Part shown: in pieces, positions 1 to 8,873 of the stretch
Numbering within the stretch: position 1 is the stretch's first letter
Layout: every line of letters begins with the position of its first letter
From: Mycobacterium sp.
Lineage (GTDB): Bacteria > Actinomycetota > Actinomycetes > Mycobacteriales > Mycobacteriaceae
Reading direction: 5' to 3'
Assembly (NCBI RefSeq): GCF_025933915.1
Contig: NZ_JAICZA010000038.1
Span: 1 to 33,686 of the forward strand
Length of the DNA: 33,686 nt
Made by a program: the position numbers and the translations under genes
The notes under the pieces: generated by a model
Databases searched by the model: none
Told to the model about the DNA's origin: nothing
The model's input: only the letters and a program-made list of their open reading frames with translations

Positions 1-2
1 AC

Positions 3-137
3 TACCGAACCAAAGTGATGTGGTGGGATCGTCGCACCCTTTCCACCCATGCCGAGCCGGGACAATTCAAGCTGATGTGCGCCGAGAACGCCGAAATCCT
101 GAGTCGGATTTCGGCGTTGGGAGAAATCACGTGTTGA
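3..137 (+). CDS. C-terminal fragment of unknown protein
   Basis: An open frame enters from the left edge and ends at a TGA after 44 codons. The residues (YRTKVMWWDRRTLSTHAEPG and on) look like protein, with a varied composition and a final Cys. I do not recognise the family, and no domain motif is visible in so short a tail. It ends 41 bp before the cytochrome P450 start and reads the same way, so the two could be co-transcribed. The other two forward frames also stay open for a stretch, so this call is tentative. Confidence 0.4.
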   Translation, partial: YRTKVMWWDRRTLSTHAEPGQFKLMCAENAEILSRISALGEITC

Positions 138-178
138 GGTCACGGCCCCGGCTGCCGGTGCACGTGCTCTAGGGTCGA

Positions 179-1552
179 GTGGTGTCGATCGCTGAGCCCA
201 AGCGTGACGTCGCCGCGTTGCCGTTGGCCCCGAAAAATCCGCTTCCGTATCGCGAACGACTGAAGGCCATCAGGGAATTCCATACCGGGACGAACAAACT
301 TCGTGACGCGGGTGGACCTGTCACCCGGGTGACCTTGGGACCCCCCTGGCTGATCCCGCCCATCGTGTTGGCGACATCCCCGCAAGGCATCCGCGACATC
401 CTCAGCGTGAGAGACGGTTCGGTCGACAAGACCAGCGCGGTGGCCACCGAGCTTCGCCGACTCCTGGGGGGAAACCTGTTCGTCTTGCCCCACACCGAAT
501 GGTTGCCGCGGCGCCGCACCCTGCAGCCGGTATTCACCCGCCAGCGTGTCCGTCAGTTCGGTGGGCACATGGCCGAGGCCGCGGAGATCGTGTGTGCCAC
601 GTGGCGCGAGGGCGCCGAGATCGATCTGGACGCGCAGTGCCGCACGCTGACCTTGCGGGCGTTGGGCCGCTCGGTTCTGGGTTTGAACCTCGATGAGCGC
701 TCCGACGCGATCGCCGAGCCGCTGCGGGTGGCGACGAGTTACGCGGTGCGGCGTGCGTTGCGCCCGCTGCGCGCGCCCGCGTGGATGCCCACGCCGGCGC
801 GGCGGCGCGCCCGCGCCGCGGCCGCGGCGATTCGCGAGCTGGCGGACGAGATTCTGCGGGCCTGTCGTGCCGATGCCGGCAGGGAAGCTCCGCTGGTTCA
901 CGCGCTGATCGCCGCCACCGACCCGGAAACCGGGAAATCGTTGTCGGACGACGAGATCCGCGATGAAATGATCATCTTTTTGTTCGCCGGCCATGACACC
1001 ACGACGACAACGCTGACCTACGCGCTGTGGGCACTGGGCCATCACCCGGACCTGCAGGAGCGCGTCGCGGCCGAAGCCGCCGGGCTCAGCGACCGCCAAC
1101 TCACGCCCGACGACGTTGCCCGGCTGGGCTTTACGGTGCAGGTTCTTCAGGAGGCGTTGCGGCTGTGCCCGCCCGGGCCCACCGGAACCCGGATGGCGAC
1201 CCGCGATCTCGAAGTCGCCGGCTACCGCGTCCCGGCCGGCACCACTCTGGCGTTCGGGAGAATGGCCGTACAAACCGATCCGGGCCTCTGGGACGATACG
1301 TCGCGATTCGACCCGGACCGATTCGGTCCCGAGCACGCCAACGGTCGCGACCGTTGGCAGTACGTTCCGTTCGGGGGCGGGCCTCGTTCATGCATCGGGG
1401 ACCACTTCGCGATGCTGGAAGCCACGCTCGCGCTGGCGACCATCGTTCGCCGAGTCGAAATCGAGTCGCTCTCCGATGATTTCCCGCTGGCCGTGCCTTT
1501 CACCATGGTCGCGGCGGCCCCGATCAGGGCCACGATACGACTACGTCACTGA
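179..1552 (+). CDS. Cytochrome P450
   Basis: Heme-thiolate monooxygenase of 457 residues, a normal length for a soluble bacterial P450. It has the I-helix oxygen-activation motif AGHDTTT from residue 270, the K-helix ExxR (EALR, 325-328), and the heme loop FGGGPRSCIG from 398 with the axial cysteine at 405. It has no N-terminal membrane segment, so it is probably cytosolic and uses separate ferredoxin and reductase partners, none of which is encoded here. Two consecutive GTG codons (179 and 182) can start it. A TAGGGT hexamer at 170-175 would place a transcript start near the second GTG, so a leaderless mRNA is possible. A methyltransferase gene follows 99 bp downstream on the same strand. 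The substrate and CYP family cannot be read from sequence alone. Confidence 0.95.
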   Translation: MVSIAEPKRDVAALPLAPKNPLPYRERLKAIREFHTGTNKLRDAGGPVTRVTLGPPWLIPPIVLATSPQGIRDILSVRDGSVDKTSAVATELRRLLGGNLFVLPHTEWLPRRRTLQPVFTRQRVRQFGGHMAEAAEIVCATWREGAEIDLDAQCRTLTLRALGRSVLGLNLDERSDAIAEPLRVATSYAVRRALRPLRAPAWMPTPARRRARAAAAAIRELADEILRACRADAGREAPLVHALIAATDPETGKSLSDDEIRDEMIIFLFAGHDTTTTTLTYALWALGHHPDLQERVAAEAAGLSDRQLTPDDVARLGFTVQVLQEALRLCPPGPTGTRMATRDLEVAGYRVPAGTTLAFGRMAVQTDPGLWDDTSRFDPDRFGPEHANGRDRWQYVPFGGGPRSCIGDHFAMLEATLALATIVRRVEIESLSDDFPLAVPFTMVAAAPIRATIRLRH

Positions 1553-1651
1553 CCTTTCCGCTGTCCGACGGCCGCACGCTGCGCCGAGCCGTTTCGACCG
1601 CGGGGCGGGGTCGGGGACGGACGGATCGCCGCGAATGCCATCATTGCGGTT

Positions 1652-2251
1652 ATGGCTTCTCGACACACGCGATTTCGGTTCTTCTACCGGGTCGGCTTCA
1701 CGCCGTGGGAGGGCCATCCGATCGGGCAGGGTCTGCGGGATCTGGTCGAGGGAACGGGAGGCACCGCGGCGCTGCCCAGGGGGTTGGCCCTCGACGTGGG
1801 ATGCGGTACCGGGGATTGCGCCATCTACCTCGCCAAGCAGGGCTGGACGGTCACCGGGGTCGACTACGTCGCCAAGCCGCTCGACAAGGCACGCGCCAAG
1901 GCGCGCGCCGCGGATGTTTCGGTCGATTTTGCCCGTGCGGACGTCACGCAATTGAGTCACTCCGGGATCGGCACGGGCTTCGGGTTGATCGTCGACAACG
2001 GTTGCATCCACAACATGAGCGGTGGCGATCGCGAGGCGTACGTACGGGAAATCAGCGCAATCGCGGCACCCGACGCGCGGCTGTTCGTTGTCGCCTTCCC
2101 GCCCGGCGGGCGGTTCGGCGTGCCGGGCATCGATCGCGCCGAGATCGAACGACGATTCACTCCGGGCTGGACGCTGGTGTCCACGGGCGACGAGCGGCAG
2201 CTCGACGACAAGACCCCGACGTATTACTACCTTTTCGAGCGCCGCTCCTGA
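1652..2251 (+). CDS. Class I SAM-dependent methyltransferase
   Basis: A 199-residue protein with a Rossmann-type SAM-binding fold. Motif I, LDVGCGTGDCAIYLA, lies around residues 48-62, and the acidic end of strand beta-2 follows (VTGVDYVAKPLDKA). A motif resembling the post-II acidic region follows (FARADVTQL), then VDNGCIHNM. Small stand-alone proteins like this belong to the methyltransferase domain 11/25 or thiopurine methyltransferase-like groups and act on small molecules. The acceptor is unknown. It sits downstream of the P450 in the same direction, and a hydroxylation-then-methylation pair is a reasonable inference. It converges on the GGDEF-EAL gene with only 37 bp between the stop codons. 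Confidence 0.88.
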   Translation: MASRHTRFRFFYRVGFTPWEGHPIGQGLRDLVEGTGGTAALPRGLALDVGCGTGDCAIYLAKQGWTVTGVDYVAKPLDKARAKARAADVSVDFARADVTQLSHSGIGTGFGLIVDNGCIHNMSGGDREAYVREISAIAAPDARLFVVAFPPGGRFGVPGIDRAEIERRFTPGWTLVSTGDERQLDDKTPTYYYLFERRS

Positions 2252-2288
2252 GTGCCGATCCGCGCCGGGTGTTCCGCGTCGCGCGGGT

Positions 2289-4157
2289 CTAGATCGGGTT
2301 CTCCTGTCCCGTAGGGTCCGCATCGGAGAAGTTCATCGGTATGACGCGTTTGGCGAGGAGCGTCTCCATCGCCGCGCTGTCTAGCGGGCGGGAGAGCAGA
2401 AAGCCTTGAGCGCGATGGCAACCCAGGCTGAGCAGTGTCTTGGCCGCGGCCACGGTTTCGACGCCTTCGGCGATGACGTCGAGCCCGAAGGCGTCGGCCA
2501 GGGCCATCGTCGAGCGCACGATGGCCAGGTCACCGGGGTTGGTATCGACGGTGCGGACAAAACCCTGGTCGATCTTGAGTGAGTCGACGGGAAGGGATTT
2601 CAGATATGTCAGCACACTGTAGCCGGTGCCGAAGTCGTCGATGGCGATCTGCACTCCGATGTCCTTCAACCCGAACAGCGTTTTGCGTGTGGCGTCGATA
2701 TCTTGGACCACAACGCTTTCGGTGATCTCCAGACAGACGGTGCTGGGATCGAGACCGAACTCCTCGAGGGTGGCCGCGACCGTGCCGACGATGCCGTCCG
2801 TGACGAGCTGCACCGGCGACACGTTGACCCGTAGCACCGCGCCCTGTCCGACGCCGCGTGATTGCCAGAGCCCGAATTGCGCACAGGCCGAACGTATAAC
2901 GAGACGACCAAGCTTGGCGCCCAGGTTGATCGACTCCACGACTTGGATGAACGAATCGGGCATCAACAACCCGAGGGTTGGGTGTTGCCAACGGATCAGC
3001 GCCTCGGTGCCGAGGATCTCGCCGGTCCGCATGTCGAACTCCGGGAGGTAATGGAGCACCAAGGCGCCACCACCGCTGTCGATCATCCCTTCCAGGTGCA
3101 GTTCGATGTCGTTGCGGATCATGTCCGTTGTCGACATCTCCGGGTTGAACGTTGCGACCTTGTTGCCGCCGGAACTCTTGGCCGACCGGGTGGCCTGGTC
3201 GACACGGCGCAGCAGGTCCGACGTACTCTCGTGTCCGGGCACGGCGGTTGCGACACCGAGACTCACGGTGCGAGTGAGCATTTCCCCGTCGATCGCGATC
3301 TGCCGATGGACCCGGCCGTGCAGCGACTGTGCAAACGCTTCCGCAGCGGCGACGTCCATGGCGGCCGCCGGCACGACGACAAACTCGTCACCGCCGAAGC
3401 GGGCGATGACCGAGGGAATACCCTCGGTGGCCTCGCGCAACAACGCGGCGAAGGCCTCGATGAACCGGTCGCCGGCGTTTTGGCCGAGGCGGTCATTGAT
3501 GACCTTGAAGCGGTCCAGGGCGAGGAACACCACCGAGACCGGGCCCGGCTGTCCCTCGGCGAGCCGCTCGTCGAGGTACGCGATGAGCGCCCTGCGGTTC
3601 AGCAGCCCGGTGAGCTCGTCGTGCTCGACCAGGTAGTGGATCTGCTCTTCGGCGACGACCCGGGCCTGAAGCTGCGCGAAGAGTGCGGCGATCGCCTGCA
3701 GGGCGTTGAGCTCTTCCGGCAGCCATTCGCGGTCTCCGACCTTGCCGAAGGCCAGCGTCCCGGTCGTCACGTCGCCAGACAGCAGCGGCACGGCGGCCAG
3801 GGACACCGCCCCCCACCCGGTGCCCTCGTCGATATTGCGTTGATAGTCGGCGTTCGCCGGCGCCGGGCGCACGACTTGCGGCGCTTTGAGGTGCTCCGCC
3901 TGGGCGAAGACCGAGTCCGCGTCGGCGAAATAGACGACACCGATCGGGTCGGGATCGGCGTTGCGGGGCGGCCAGTCCGCGACCAGCACCGTGGCGTGGA
4001 TCGTGTGATCGTTGTGGCGCAGGAAGCTGAAGTCCACGCCCAATTCATGCACCAGCTTGCCGAGCAGCCGTTGACTGATCGTGGCGGAGTCGGCCGCGGT
4101 GGCCGCCATCAACTCCGCGGCCGCACCGGTGACGAGGTAGTCCAACGTGCCCGACAT
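2289..4157 (-). CDS. GAF-GGDEF-EAL cyclic-di-GMP enzyme
   Basis: A 622-residue protein of the type of M. tuberculosis Rv1354c (about 623 residues), a bifunctional diguanylate cyclase/phosphodiesterase. Domains in order are an N-terminal GAF-like sensor (about 10-165), GGDEF (about 175-340; signature FGGDEF at 254-259, metal Asp around 215) and EAL (about 350-610; EAL at 385-387, DDFGTGYS at 507-514, EGVE at 564-567). Both active sites look intact, so it could both make and break c-di-GMP. The positions where an RxxD inhibitory site would sit before GGDEF read GIPS (246-249), so classical product inhibition is probably absent. There is no transmembrane segment, so the GAF domain probably senses a cytosolic ligand. 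It lies 109 bp downstream of the MoeY-type gene on the same strand. Confidence 0.93.
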   Translation of the reverse strand: MSGTLDYLVTGAAAELMAATAADSATISQRLLGKLVHELGVDFSFLRHNDHTIHATVLVADWPPRNADPDPIGVVYFADADSVFAQAEHLKAPQVVRPAPANADYQRNIDEGTGWGAVSLAAVPLLSGDVTTGTLAFGKVGDREWLPEELNALQAIAALFAQLQARVVAEEQIHYLVEHDELTGLLNRRALIAYLDERLAEGQPGPVSVVFLALDRFKVINDRLGQNAGDRFIEAFAALLREATEGIPSVIARFGGDEFVVVPAAAMDVAAAEAFAQSLHGRVHRQIAIDGEMLTRTVSLGVATAVPGHESTSDLLRRVDQATRSAKSSGGNKVATFNPEMSTTDMIRNDIELHLEGMIDSGGGALVLHYLPEFDMRTGEILGTEALIRWQHPTLGLLMPDSFIQVVESINLGAKLGRLVIRSACAQFGLWQSRGVGQGAVLRVNVSPVQLVTDGIVGTVAATLEEFGLDPSTVCLEITESVVVQDIDATRKTLFGLKDIGVQIAIDDFGTGYSVLTYLKSLPVDSLKIDQGFVRTVDTNPGDLAIVRSTMALADAFGLDVIAEGVETVAAAKTLLSLGCHRAQGFLLSRPLDSAAMETLLAKRVIPMNFSDADPTGQENPI

Positions 4158-4266
4158 CGCCCCTACCGTAGCCGCATCCGGCGTGTGGCGGCGGTTTCGC
4201 GTCCCGCGTCACACATCCGTGCGCGGGCCGGACCCGAAATCCCTGGGTGCCTCAGCAACGAAACGC

Positions 4267-6393
4267 TCAACTGGACACCCGGGCCCGGTCAAGACTGCGG
4301 CGGCTGGGTACCGATGCCGCCGGCCCGGCGGTGAATCGGAGGATCAGCACCGGGGATCGCTCGGGCGCTATGCCGGCCAATTCGTGGAAGTCGCGCTGCA
4401 ACTGGGTGAGCTCGTCGGCGAACTGGGGTGACAGCTCGTCGAATTCGGTCCGGTCACGCGCGTAAAGGAAGACCGGCGAGACCGGCTGGACGGTGAGCCC
4501 CCGCTGCTGGGCGATGATCCAGACCAACTCGACTGCCGCTCCTCCCCGCGCGTAGTCGCGAAGGTCGCGTCCCGGCACGGTGATCGCGGCCAGCGCGGAA
4601 CTGGCTGATATGCGGTCGCGGGTGTCTTCGCCGAGCGCGCCGCCGGCATTCCATTGGGCCAGACGGGTCATGACGTCCGTGCGGCGCAGGATGTCGAGCA
4701 TCGCCAGGTCGCCGGCGTCGAGTTCGAGGCTGCGCACATCGATACCGGTGTCGGGTTCGGGATCGCCGGGCCAGCGCAGCTCGGAGACCATCTCTTCGTG
4801 CAGGTGCGGCGTCAGGTAGCGGGTGCGATCGGACGCGGCCAGAATTGTTGCCGCATGGGCGATGTCGTCTCTCTCGGTGATCAGGTGTAGTCGTGCGCAT
4901 TCCCGGTGTGTGGCCGCGCCGAGCACCTCGATGGTGGTGGCGTCGATCGGTCGGGGGTTTCCGTGGTGCCGGTTGGTTTCGCGCTCGAGCATCGGTTGAT
5001 AAAGGTCGGCAAGTTCGGGGTCGGTGCCGTCGGCCAATTCCAGGGTGGCGCGCAACGGCGATCCGTCGACGTCGCCCGCGAGGCTGACCGGTCCCAGAAC
5101 GTGGTGGGCGGCCGCGGCGATTCTGGCGTTTATCAGCGCGGCTCCCACCGCGACGGCGCTGCCCCGGAACCCGACGTCCATCGTCGAAGTGTGTTGAACG
5201 GCAATGTCGATGGTGATGCCGGCGGGTCCGGCCTGGACACGCCACGGCTGTACGTTTCCTCCGGACGGCGCGCGGATCGCCGCCGCGGCGATGATTCCGG
5301 CCATCCCGGGTAGTTGCGGTGGTTCGTGACCGTCTACTGGCGCGGGGCGGTGCCGGGCCATGCCGGGTTCATCGAGTCGGTCGAGTGCGCCGCCGATGTC
5401 GATGCGGGTGCGGCCCGAGCGAAGCTCCTCGCCGAGCCCGATCCTGCGCACGCCCTCGGCCAATGCCGACGCACCCAGCACGACATCCGAAGCCACCTGC
5501 GGCCAGGTCGACACCGTACGGTCGATCTCCAGCAGCGAGGCGGCCGTGCGGGGCGAAAGCCGTTCGGCGTCAAGGTGACGCAGGATGTGGGGCACCTTTT
5601 CGCGGCTGCTCATGCCGGGCAGCAGCCCGATGTCCAGGTCGCCGAGCAGACCATGCAGGATCGGGCGTTGGGGTTCCTGGTCGAAACGCTCCACGTCGAC
5701 CAGGCCGCGGTCACTGGTCGCCATCAGCACCGGAATACGGCGGGCGCGGGCGCCTTCCCGCAACAGCGCCTTCATGTCGAGCGAATCGCACTCTTCGATG
5801 ACGACGTCGAGCCCGTCGAGGAACGCGTCAACGGTATCGACGGTGAGACCGGCGTCAAACACCTCGACCGGTAGGTACGGATCGAGCTCGGCGATCCGGC
5901 GCGCCGCGACATGGGCTTTGTTGACGCCGAGGTCGAACACGGTGGCCGGCACCCGATTCAAGTTCGACAGTTCGAGGTGATCGAAGTCGGCCAGCCGGAG
6001 GTTGCCACACAGTCCCTGGGCGGCAAGGGTGTGCGCGATGACGTGCCCGACGCTGAGACCGGCCACGCCGATGCGCAGCGCGCCGAGCCGATCCTGTTCC
6101 ACCCGGGTGATGTTGTTGCGGTTGCGGTCCAGCCGTACCGCGCGGTATCCGCGCGGGCCCAGGACCGCCACGACGGTGCGCCGCCAGGGGTAGTAGGCCC
6201 ATCGGCTCGGCTCCGTGAGGAGCTCGGGATGGGGGGTGGGCCGAAGACCTCCCAGGTTGGCCAGCTGTGTGTCGAGCCGGTCGATGAACTCCACGCTGGG
6301 ATCGGCGCGTAGCCGCCGCAACACCAGGTCGCCGTCAGACGCATCGGCGTCGAGAATCTGCGCGGAGTAAGCGGATACGGCGGAGACATCCAT
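4267..6393 (-). CDS. moeY: MoeY-type ThiF/nitroreductase fusion protein
   Basis: A large protein of 708 residues from the ATG at 6393; an upstream in-frame TTG at 6423 would add 10. The first half carries an E1/ThiF/MoeB-like adenylylation domain: a GxxGxxVG nucleotide loop ([10 protein letters not shown] from residue 109), then [13 protein letters not shown] (135-147), the SNLNR motif typical of the superfamily. The second half is nitroreductase-like, with [13 protein letters not shown] from about residue 374 as the flavin-binding signature. This architecture and length match M. tuberculosis Rv1355c (MoeY, about 715 residues). The 'molybdopterin biosynthesis' name rests only on the ThiF similarity, and no other molybdopterin gene is nearby. 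The true substrate is unknown. There is no convincing Shine-Dalgarno site; a TATACA hexamer at 6403-6408 ends nine bases before the ATG, suggesting a leaderless or near-leaderless mRNA. Confidence 0.85.
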   Translation of the reverse strand: MDVSAVSAYSAQILDADASDGDLVLRRLRADPSVEFIDRLDTQLANLGGLRPTPHPELLTEPSRWAYYPWRRTVVAVLGPRGYRAVRLDRNRNNITRVEQDRLGALRIGVAGLSVGHVIAHTLAAQGLCGNLRLADFDHLELSNLNRVPATVFDLGVNKAHVAARRIAELDPYLPVEVFDAGLTVDTVDAFLDGLDVVIEECDSLDMKALLREGARARRIPVLMATSDRGLVDVERFDQEPQRPILHGLLGDLDIGLLPGMSSREKVPHILRHLDAERLSPRTAASLLEIDRTVSTWPQVASDVVLGASALAEGVRRIGLGEELRSGRTRIDIGGALDRLDEPGMARHRPAPVDGHEPPQLPGMAGIIAAAAIRAPSGGNVQPWRVQAGPAGITIDIAVQHTSTMDVGFRGSAVAVGAALINARIAAAAHHVLGPVSLAGDVDGSPLRATLELADGTDPELADLYQPMLERETNRHHGNPRPIDATTIEVLGAATHRECARLHLITERDDIAHAATILAASDRTRYLTPHLHEEMVSELRWPGDPEPDTGIDVRSLELDAGDLAMLDILRRTDVMTRLAQWNAGGALGEDTRDRISASSALAAITVPGRDLRDYARGGAAVELVWIIAQQRGLTVQPVSPVFLYARDRTEFDELSPQFADELTQLQRDFHELAGIAPERSPVLILRFTAGPAASVPSRRSLDRARVSS

Positions 6394-6402
6394 GGTGCTT
6401 CG

Positions 6403-6408
6403 TGTATA
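6403..6408 (-). promoter_or_regulatory. Candidate -10 box of the moeY-type gene
   Basis: TATACA on the minus strand fits the mycobacterial -10 pattern. A transcript start 6-8 bases further on would fall within a few bases of the ATG at 6393, and no ribosome binding site lies between. No clear -35 box is visible. This is inference from spacing. Confidence 0.35.
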
Positions 6409-6477
6409 GCACCCGGGCGCCAACCCGGACCGGGTTTGGCCCCGTTTCCCGGCGCGGCCTCAACTGTCGGTGATCGG

Positions 6478-7164
6478 TCACACGCCGTGACGACGTGGTT
6501 CTTGCGGTTCCGTCTCGTTGAGGAATTGGCCATGCCGTATGAGGCTGGTGACGGCGGCGTCCCAGCGCCGCAACTGCGGCTCGGTGAAGAACGATTCCCG
6601 TAGGTATAGCTCGATGTAGGGATGCAGAATGATGGCGCCGACACGCAGGATCAGCGGGTTGAGGGCCGCCCAATCGGGATCGAGGTCGGGGTGGGTCGTG
6701 CTCCGTCGGGAGAACTCGTCGCGCTGGGCCGTACTGATGCCCAAAAGGCCGGTGAAGATGACCGATCCGAATGCGCCGCCCTCGGCGAGCGCGCGCCCCA
6801 GGTAGGTGATGACATCGGAGTGTTCGGCCATCAAGGAGGTCAGGCGGCGACCGGCCTCGTCGAGCCCGTCGGAGGGCGCCTCGGGAAGCGCCGTCGGCTC
6901 CAGCGCCTCACCGACCACCTGCAGCACGTACTGATTGACGGCGGCGGTGAGCGCCGCCTTGGTGCGGAAGTGGTGCTGTACCAGTCCGACTGACACCTCG
7001 GCGGTTTCGGCGACCGTGCGCAGCGACGTGGCGGCGATGCCGTGCGTGGCGAAGCAGCTCAGGGTGGCGTCGCGAATCCGCTCCTTGGCCGTTGGCGCGG
7101 CCGGCGGGGGCGGTTCATAGGGGAACATCCGGTTGGGTCCCATCGGTCGACAATACATCCGCAT
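6478..7164 (-). CDS. TetR-family transcriptional regulator
   Basis: DNA-binding repressor with an N-terminal TetR helix-turn-helix: KERIRDATLSCFATHGIAAT leading into LRTVAETAEVSVGLVQHHF with the tyrosine/phenylalanine-ending recognition helix. An all-helical C-terminal ligand domain of about 150 residues follows. The start is uncertain. A GTG at 7182 and ATGs at 7164 and 7143 are all in frame and all lie before the DNA-binding domain. I chose 7164 because an inverted repeat likely to be its operator covers 7168-7182. It is encoded 84 bp upstream of the MoeY-type gene on the same strand, so it may control moeY and the c-di-GMP gene as well as itself. The M. tuberculosis counterpart is probably Rv1353c, which neighbours the same two genes. 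Confidence 0.85.
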   Translation of the reverse strand: MRMYCRPMGPNRMFPYEPPPPAAPTAKERIRDATLSCFATHGIAATSLRTVAETAEVSVGLVQHHFRTKAALTAAVNQYVLQVVGEALEPTALPEAPSDGLDEAGRRLTSLMAEHSDVITYLGRALAEGGAFGSVIFTGLLGISTAQRDEFSRRSTTHPDLDPDWAALNPLILRVGAIILHPYIELYLRESFFTEPQLRRWDAAVTSLIRHGQFLNETEPQEPRRHGV

Positions 7165-7167
7165 CGT

Positions 7168-7182
7168 GTGACGATATGTCAC
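7168..7182 (-). promoter_or_regulatory. Inverted repeat, probable TetR operator
   Basis: GTGAC-GATAT-GTCAC on the plus strand is a perfect 5-bp-arm inverted repeat with a 5-bp spacer. It lies immediately before the chosen tetR start. A TATAAG hexamer on the minus strand at 7194-7199 would put the transcript start near 7187, so a bound dimer would sit on the start site. Autoregulation is inferred from position and from the usual habit of TetR genes. Confidence 0.5.
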
Positions 7183-7354
7183 GATCGACTTGCCTTATAT
7201 ACGTATTGTTTTGCCGACAGTTTCCCCACACGCGGGGCGGAAGTCGGAGCGCGGCAAGAGAATGCGGCATTCTCGCGCGGTGGTCCCCGCCGGTGTCTTT
7301 GTGCGCCAATGTCAATGGCGAGACGGTTGAGATCACCGATCTGAGCGCCGACGG

Positions 7355-8839
7355 CTAACGCATTGCGGTGTTGGAATGCTCGGCGGGGACGATCGCCGGG
7401 GCGTCGGCACTGGACGCGGACGGGGCGGGCAACGGCGTCCGCGAAATCCCCGGGGTACCCAGCGCGCCGGCCAGCCAGGGCAGCGCGGCCGCGAACACCC
7501 GGTCCGCGAACGGCCAATCGTGCCTGCCGGGCTGCGCGACCACGGCGCAGTCGATTCCGTTGGCACGGCCGAGCGCACACAGCGAATAGGCGGCCGCGGT
7601 CTGGTTGGCGGGGTTGGCGGCCGCCTCGCGTCCGGCCAGCCGGATGGCGCCGCTGTCGGTCAGCTGGACGTCCCGGTGCGCCGCGAGGTGCCCGTCCGAG
7701 GAAATCGCGAACCAGCCGGCCACGTCGCGGTACGGTCCGTGCCGGTTGATCACCGTGGTCGGATCGAAAGCCGCCCAGGCGTCGGCGTTTCCGCCGAACA
7801 GCCTGGCGATCGTTTGGGCCTTGTTGCCGGCGTTCGGGAAGAAGTCGCCGGCGACATCGACGAACGCGCTGAACATGTCGGGATGCATGACGGTCAAATC
7901 GACGGCGCAGGTCCCGCCCATGGACCAGCCCGCCACACCCCAGTTGGACCGGTGCGGGCTGACGGCGAAAGCCGAAACCATATAAGGCACGACGTCTTTG
8001 GTGAGGTGGTCGGCCGCGTTGCCCCGAACCCCGTTGACGCATTCGGTGTCGTTGTTGAAGGCGCCGCCGGAGTCCACGAACACCAACACGGGCGCCTTAC
8101 CGTCGTGCGCGGCCGCGAAATCATCGATCGTCTTGACCGCGTTGCCCGCACGCGTCCAGTCCGCCGGAGTGTTGAACTGCCCGCCGATCATCATCACGGT
8201 CGGCAACGGCGGCGGTGGGGTGGTGGCGAACCATTCGGGCGGCAGGTAGACGAGCTCGCCGCGATGCTTGAAGTGCGACCCGTCCGAGGGGATCGCGACG
8301 GGCACCACCATGCCGTGCGGTGGCCGGGTTCCCTTGGCGGCCATCGCGGTAACGGTCGCCTGGTCGGTCTGGTCGGGCAGCGGGCCGGACGTCAGCTGGC
8401 CCCACGCGGACTGGACGGTGGGAAAGTAACCCACCCACAGGTTGAGCACCAATGCCGCGCTGAGCAAGCACAACGGCACCGCCAGCACCGCGGCGCCACG
8501 CCGCCAGCGACGCGCGCTGCCCCATCCCAACACCAGCACCGCCACCGCCGTACCCGTCAGCGCGATCCAGAGCCACAGCGCCGCAGGCGCCGGCTCCTCG
8601 GAGAGCCCGTGGTCGACGATGTACCAGTGCGTCAGGTAGGCCGCGGCTCCGCCGATCAGCGCGGCCGCAGGCATCCGCACCGTCCGCCAGCGACGCGACC
8701 GCCAGCCGGCCGCCAGTGTCAGCACGACGGCGGCCAGCACCTGGATCGTCGTCGGCACCCAGCCATGCATCAGCGAGGTGTGACTGAGCGCCAGGAACTG
8801 CGCGGGGGCACCGTTCGTCGAGGCTGTCACGTAATCCAT
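7355..8839 (-). CDS. Membrane-anchored esterase-D-like alpha/beta hydrolase
   Basis: A 494-residue protein. The first 140 residues hold about four hydrophobic segments (around 30-45, 58-75, 86-106 and 116-138), so the hydrolase domain is probably presented at the outer face of the membrane. The rest resembles the esterase D/antigen 85 fold (PF00756-like). The nucleophile elbow is GWSMG with Ser306, FVDSGGAF (about 254-261) lies before it, and a late His in QPGRHDWPF is the likely third triad member. It is the length and type of M. tuberculosis Rv1639c and has the same neighbour, lysX. It starts 77 bp downstream of lysX on the same strand, with its own ATG at 8839. The substrate is unknown; cell-wall acyl transfer or ester hydrolysis is a family-based guess. 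Confidence 0.82.
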   Translation of the reverse strand: MDYVTASTNGAPAQFLALSHTSLMHGWVPTTIQVLAAVVLTLAAGWRSRRWRTVRMPAAALIGGAAAYLTHWYIVDHGLSEEPAPAALWLWIALTGTAVAVLVLGWGSARRWRRGAAVLAVPLCLLSAALVLNLWVGYFPTVQSAWGQLTSGPLPDQTDQATVTAMAAKGTRPPHGMVVPVAIPSDGSHFKHRGELVYLPPEWFATTPPPPLPTVMMIGGQFNTPADWTRAGNAVKTIDDFAAAHDGKAPVLVFVDSGGAFNNDTECVNGVRGNAADHLTKDVVPYMVSAFAVSPHRSNWGVAGWSMGGTCAVDLTVMHPDMFSAFVDVAGDFFPNAGNKAQTIARLFGGNADAWAAFDPTTVINRHGPYRDVAGWFAISSDGHLAAHRDVQLTDSGAIRLAGREAAANPANQTAAAYSLCALGRANGIDCAVVAQPGRHDWPFADRVFAAALPWLAGALGTPGISRTPLPAPSASSADAPAIVPAEHSNTAMR

Positions 8840-8873
8840 TGTGATCTATTGTTAACCGGCCTGGAACCTATTC

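Noticed and set aside
2862..4334. 490-codon open frame antisense to the GGDEF-EAL gene
   Set aside because: It is the high-GC shadow of a gene with strong domain motifs on the other strand. Its own product is compositionally biased and has no domain.
7183..7354. Possible gene remnant upstream of tetR, ending in NVNGETVEITDLSADG on the plus strand
   Set aside because: The stretch reads like protein but has no start, ribosome site or recognised family within the 172-bp spacer, and the longer frame runs through the tetR DNA-binding region antisense. I keep it as ordinary intergenic DNA.
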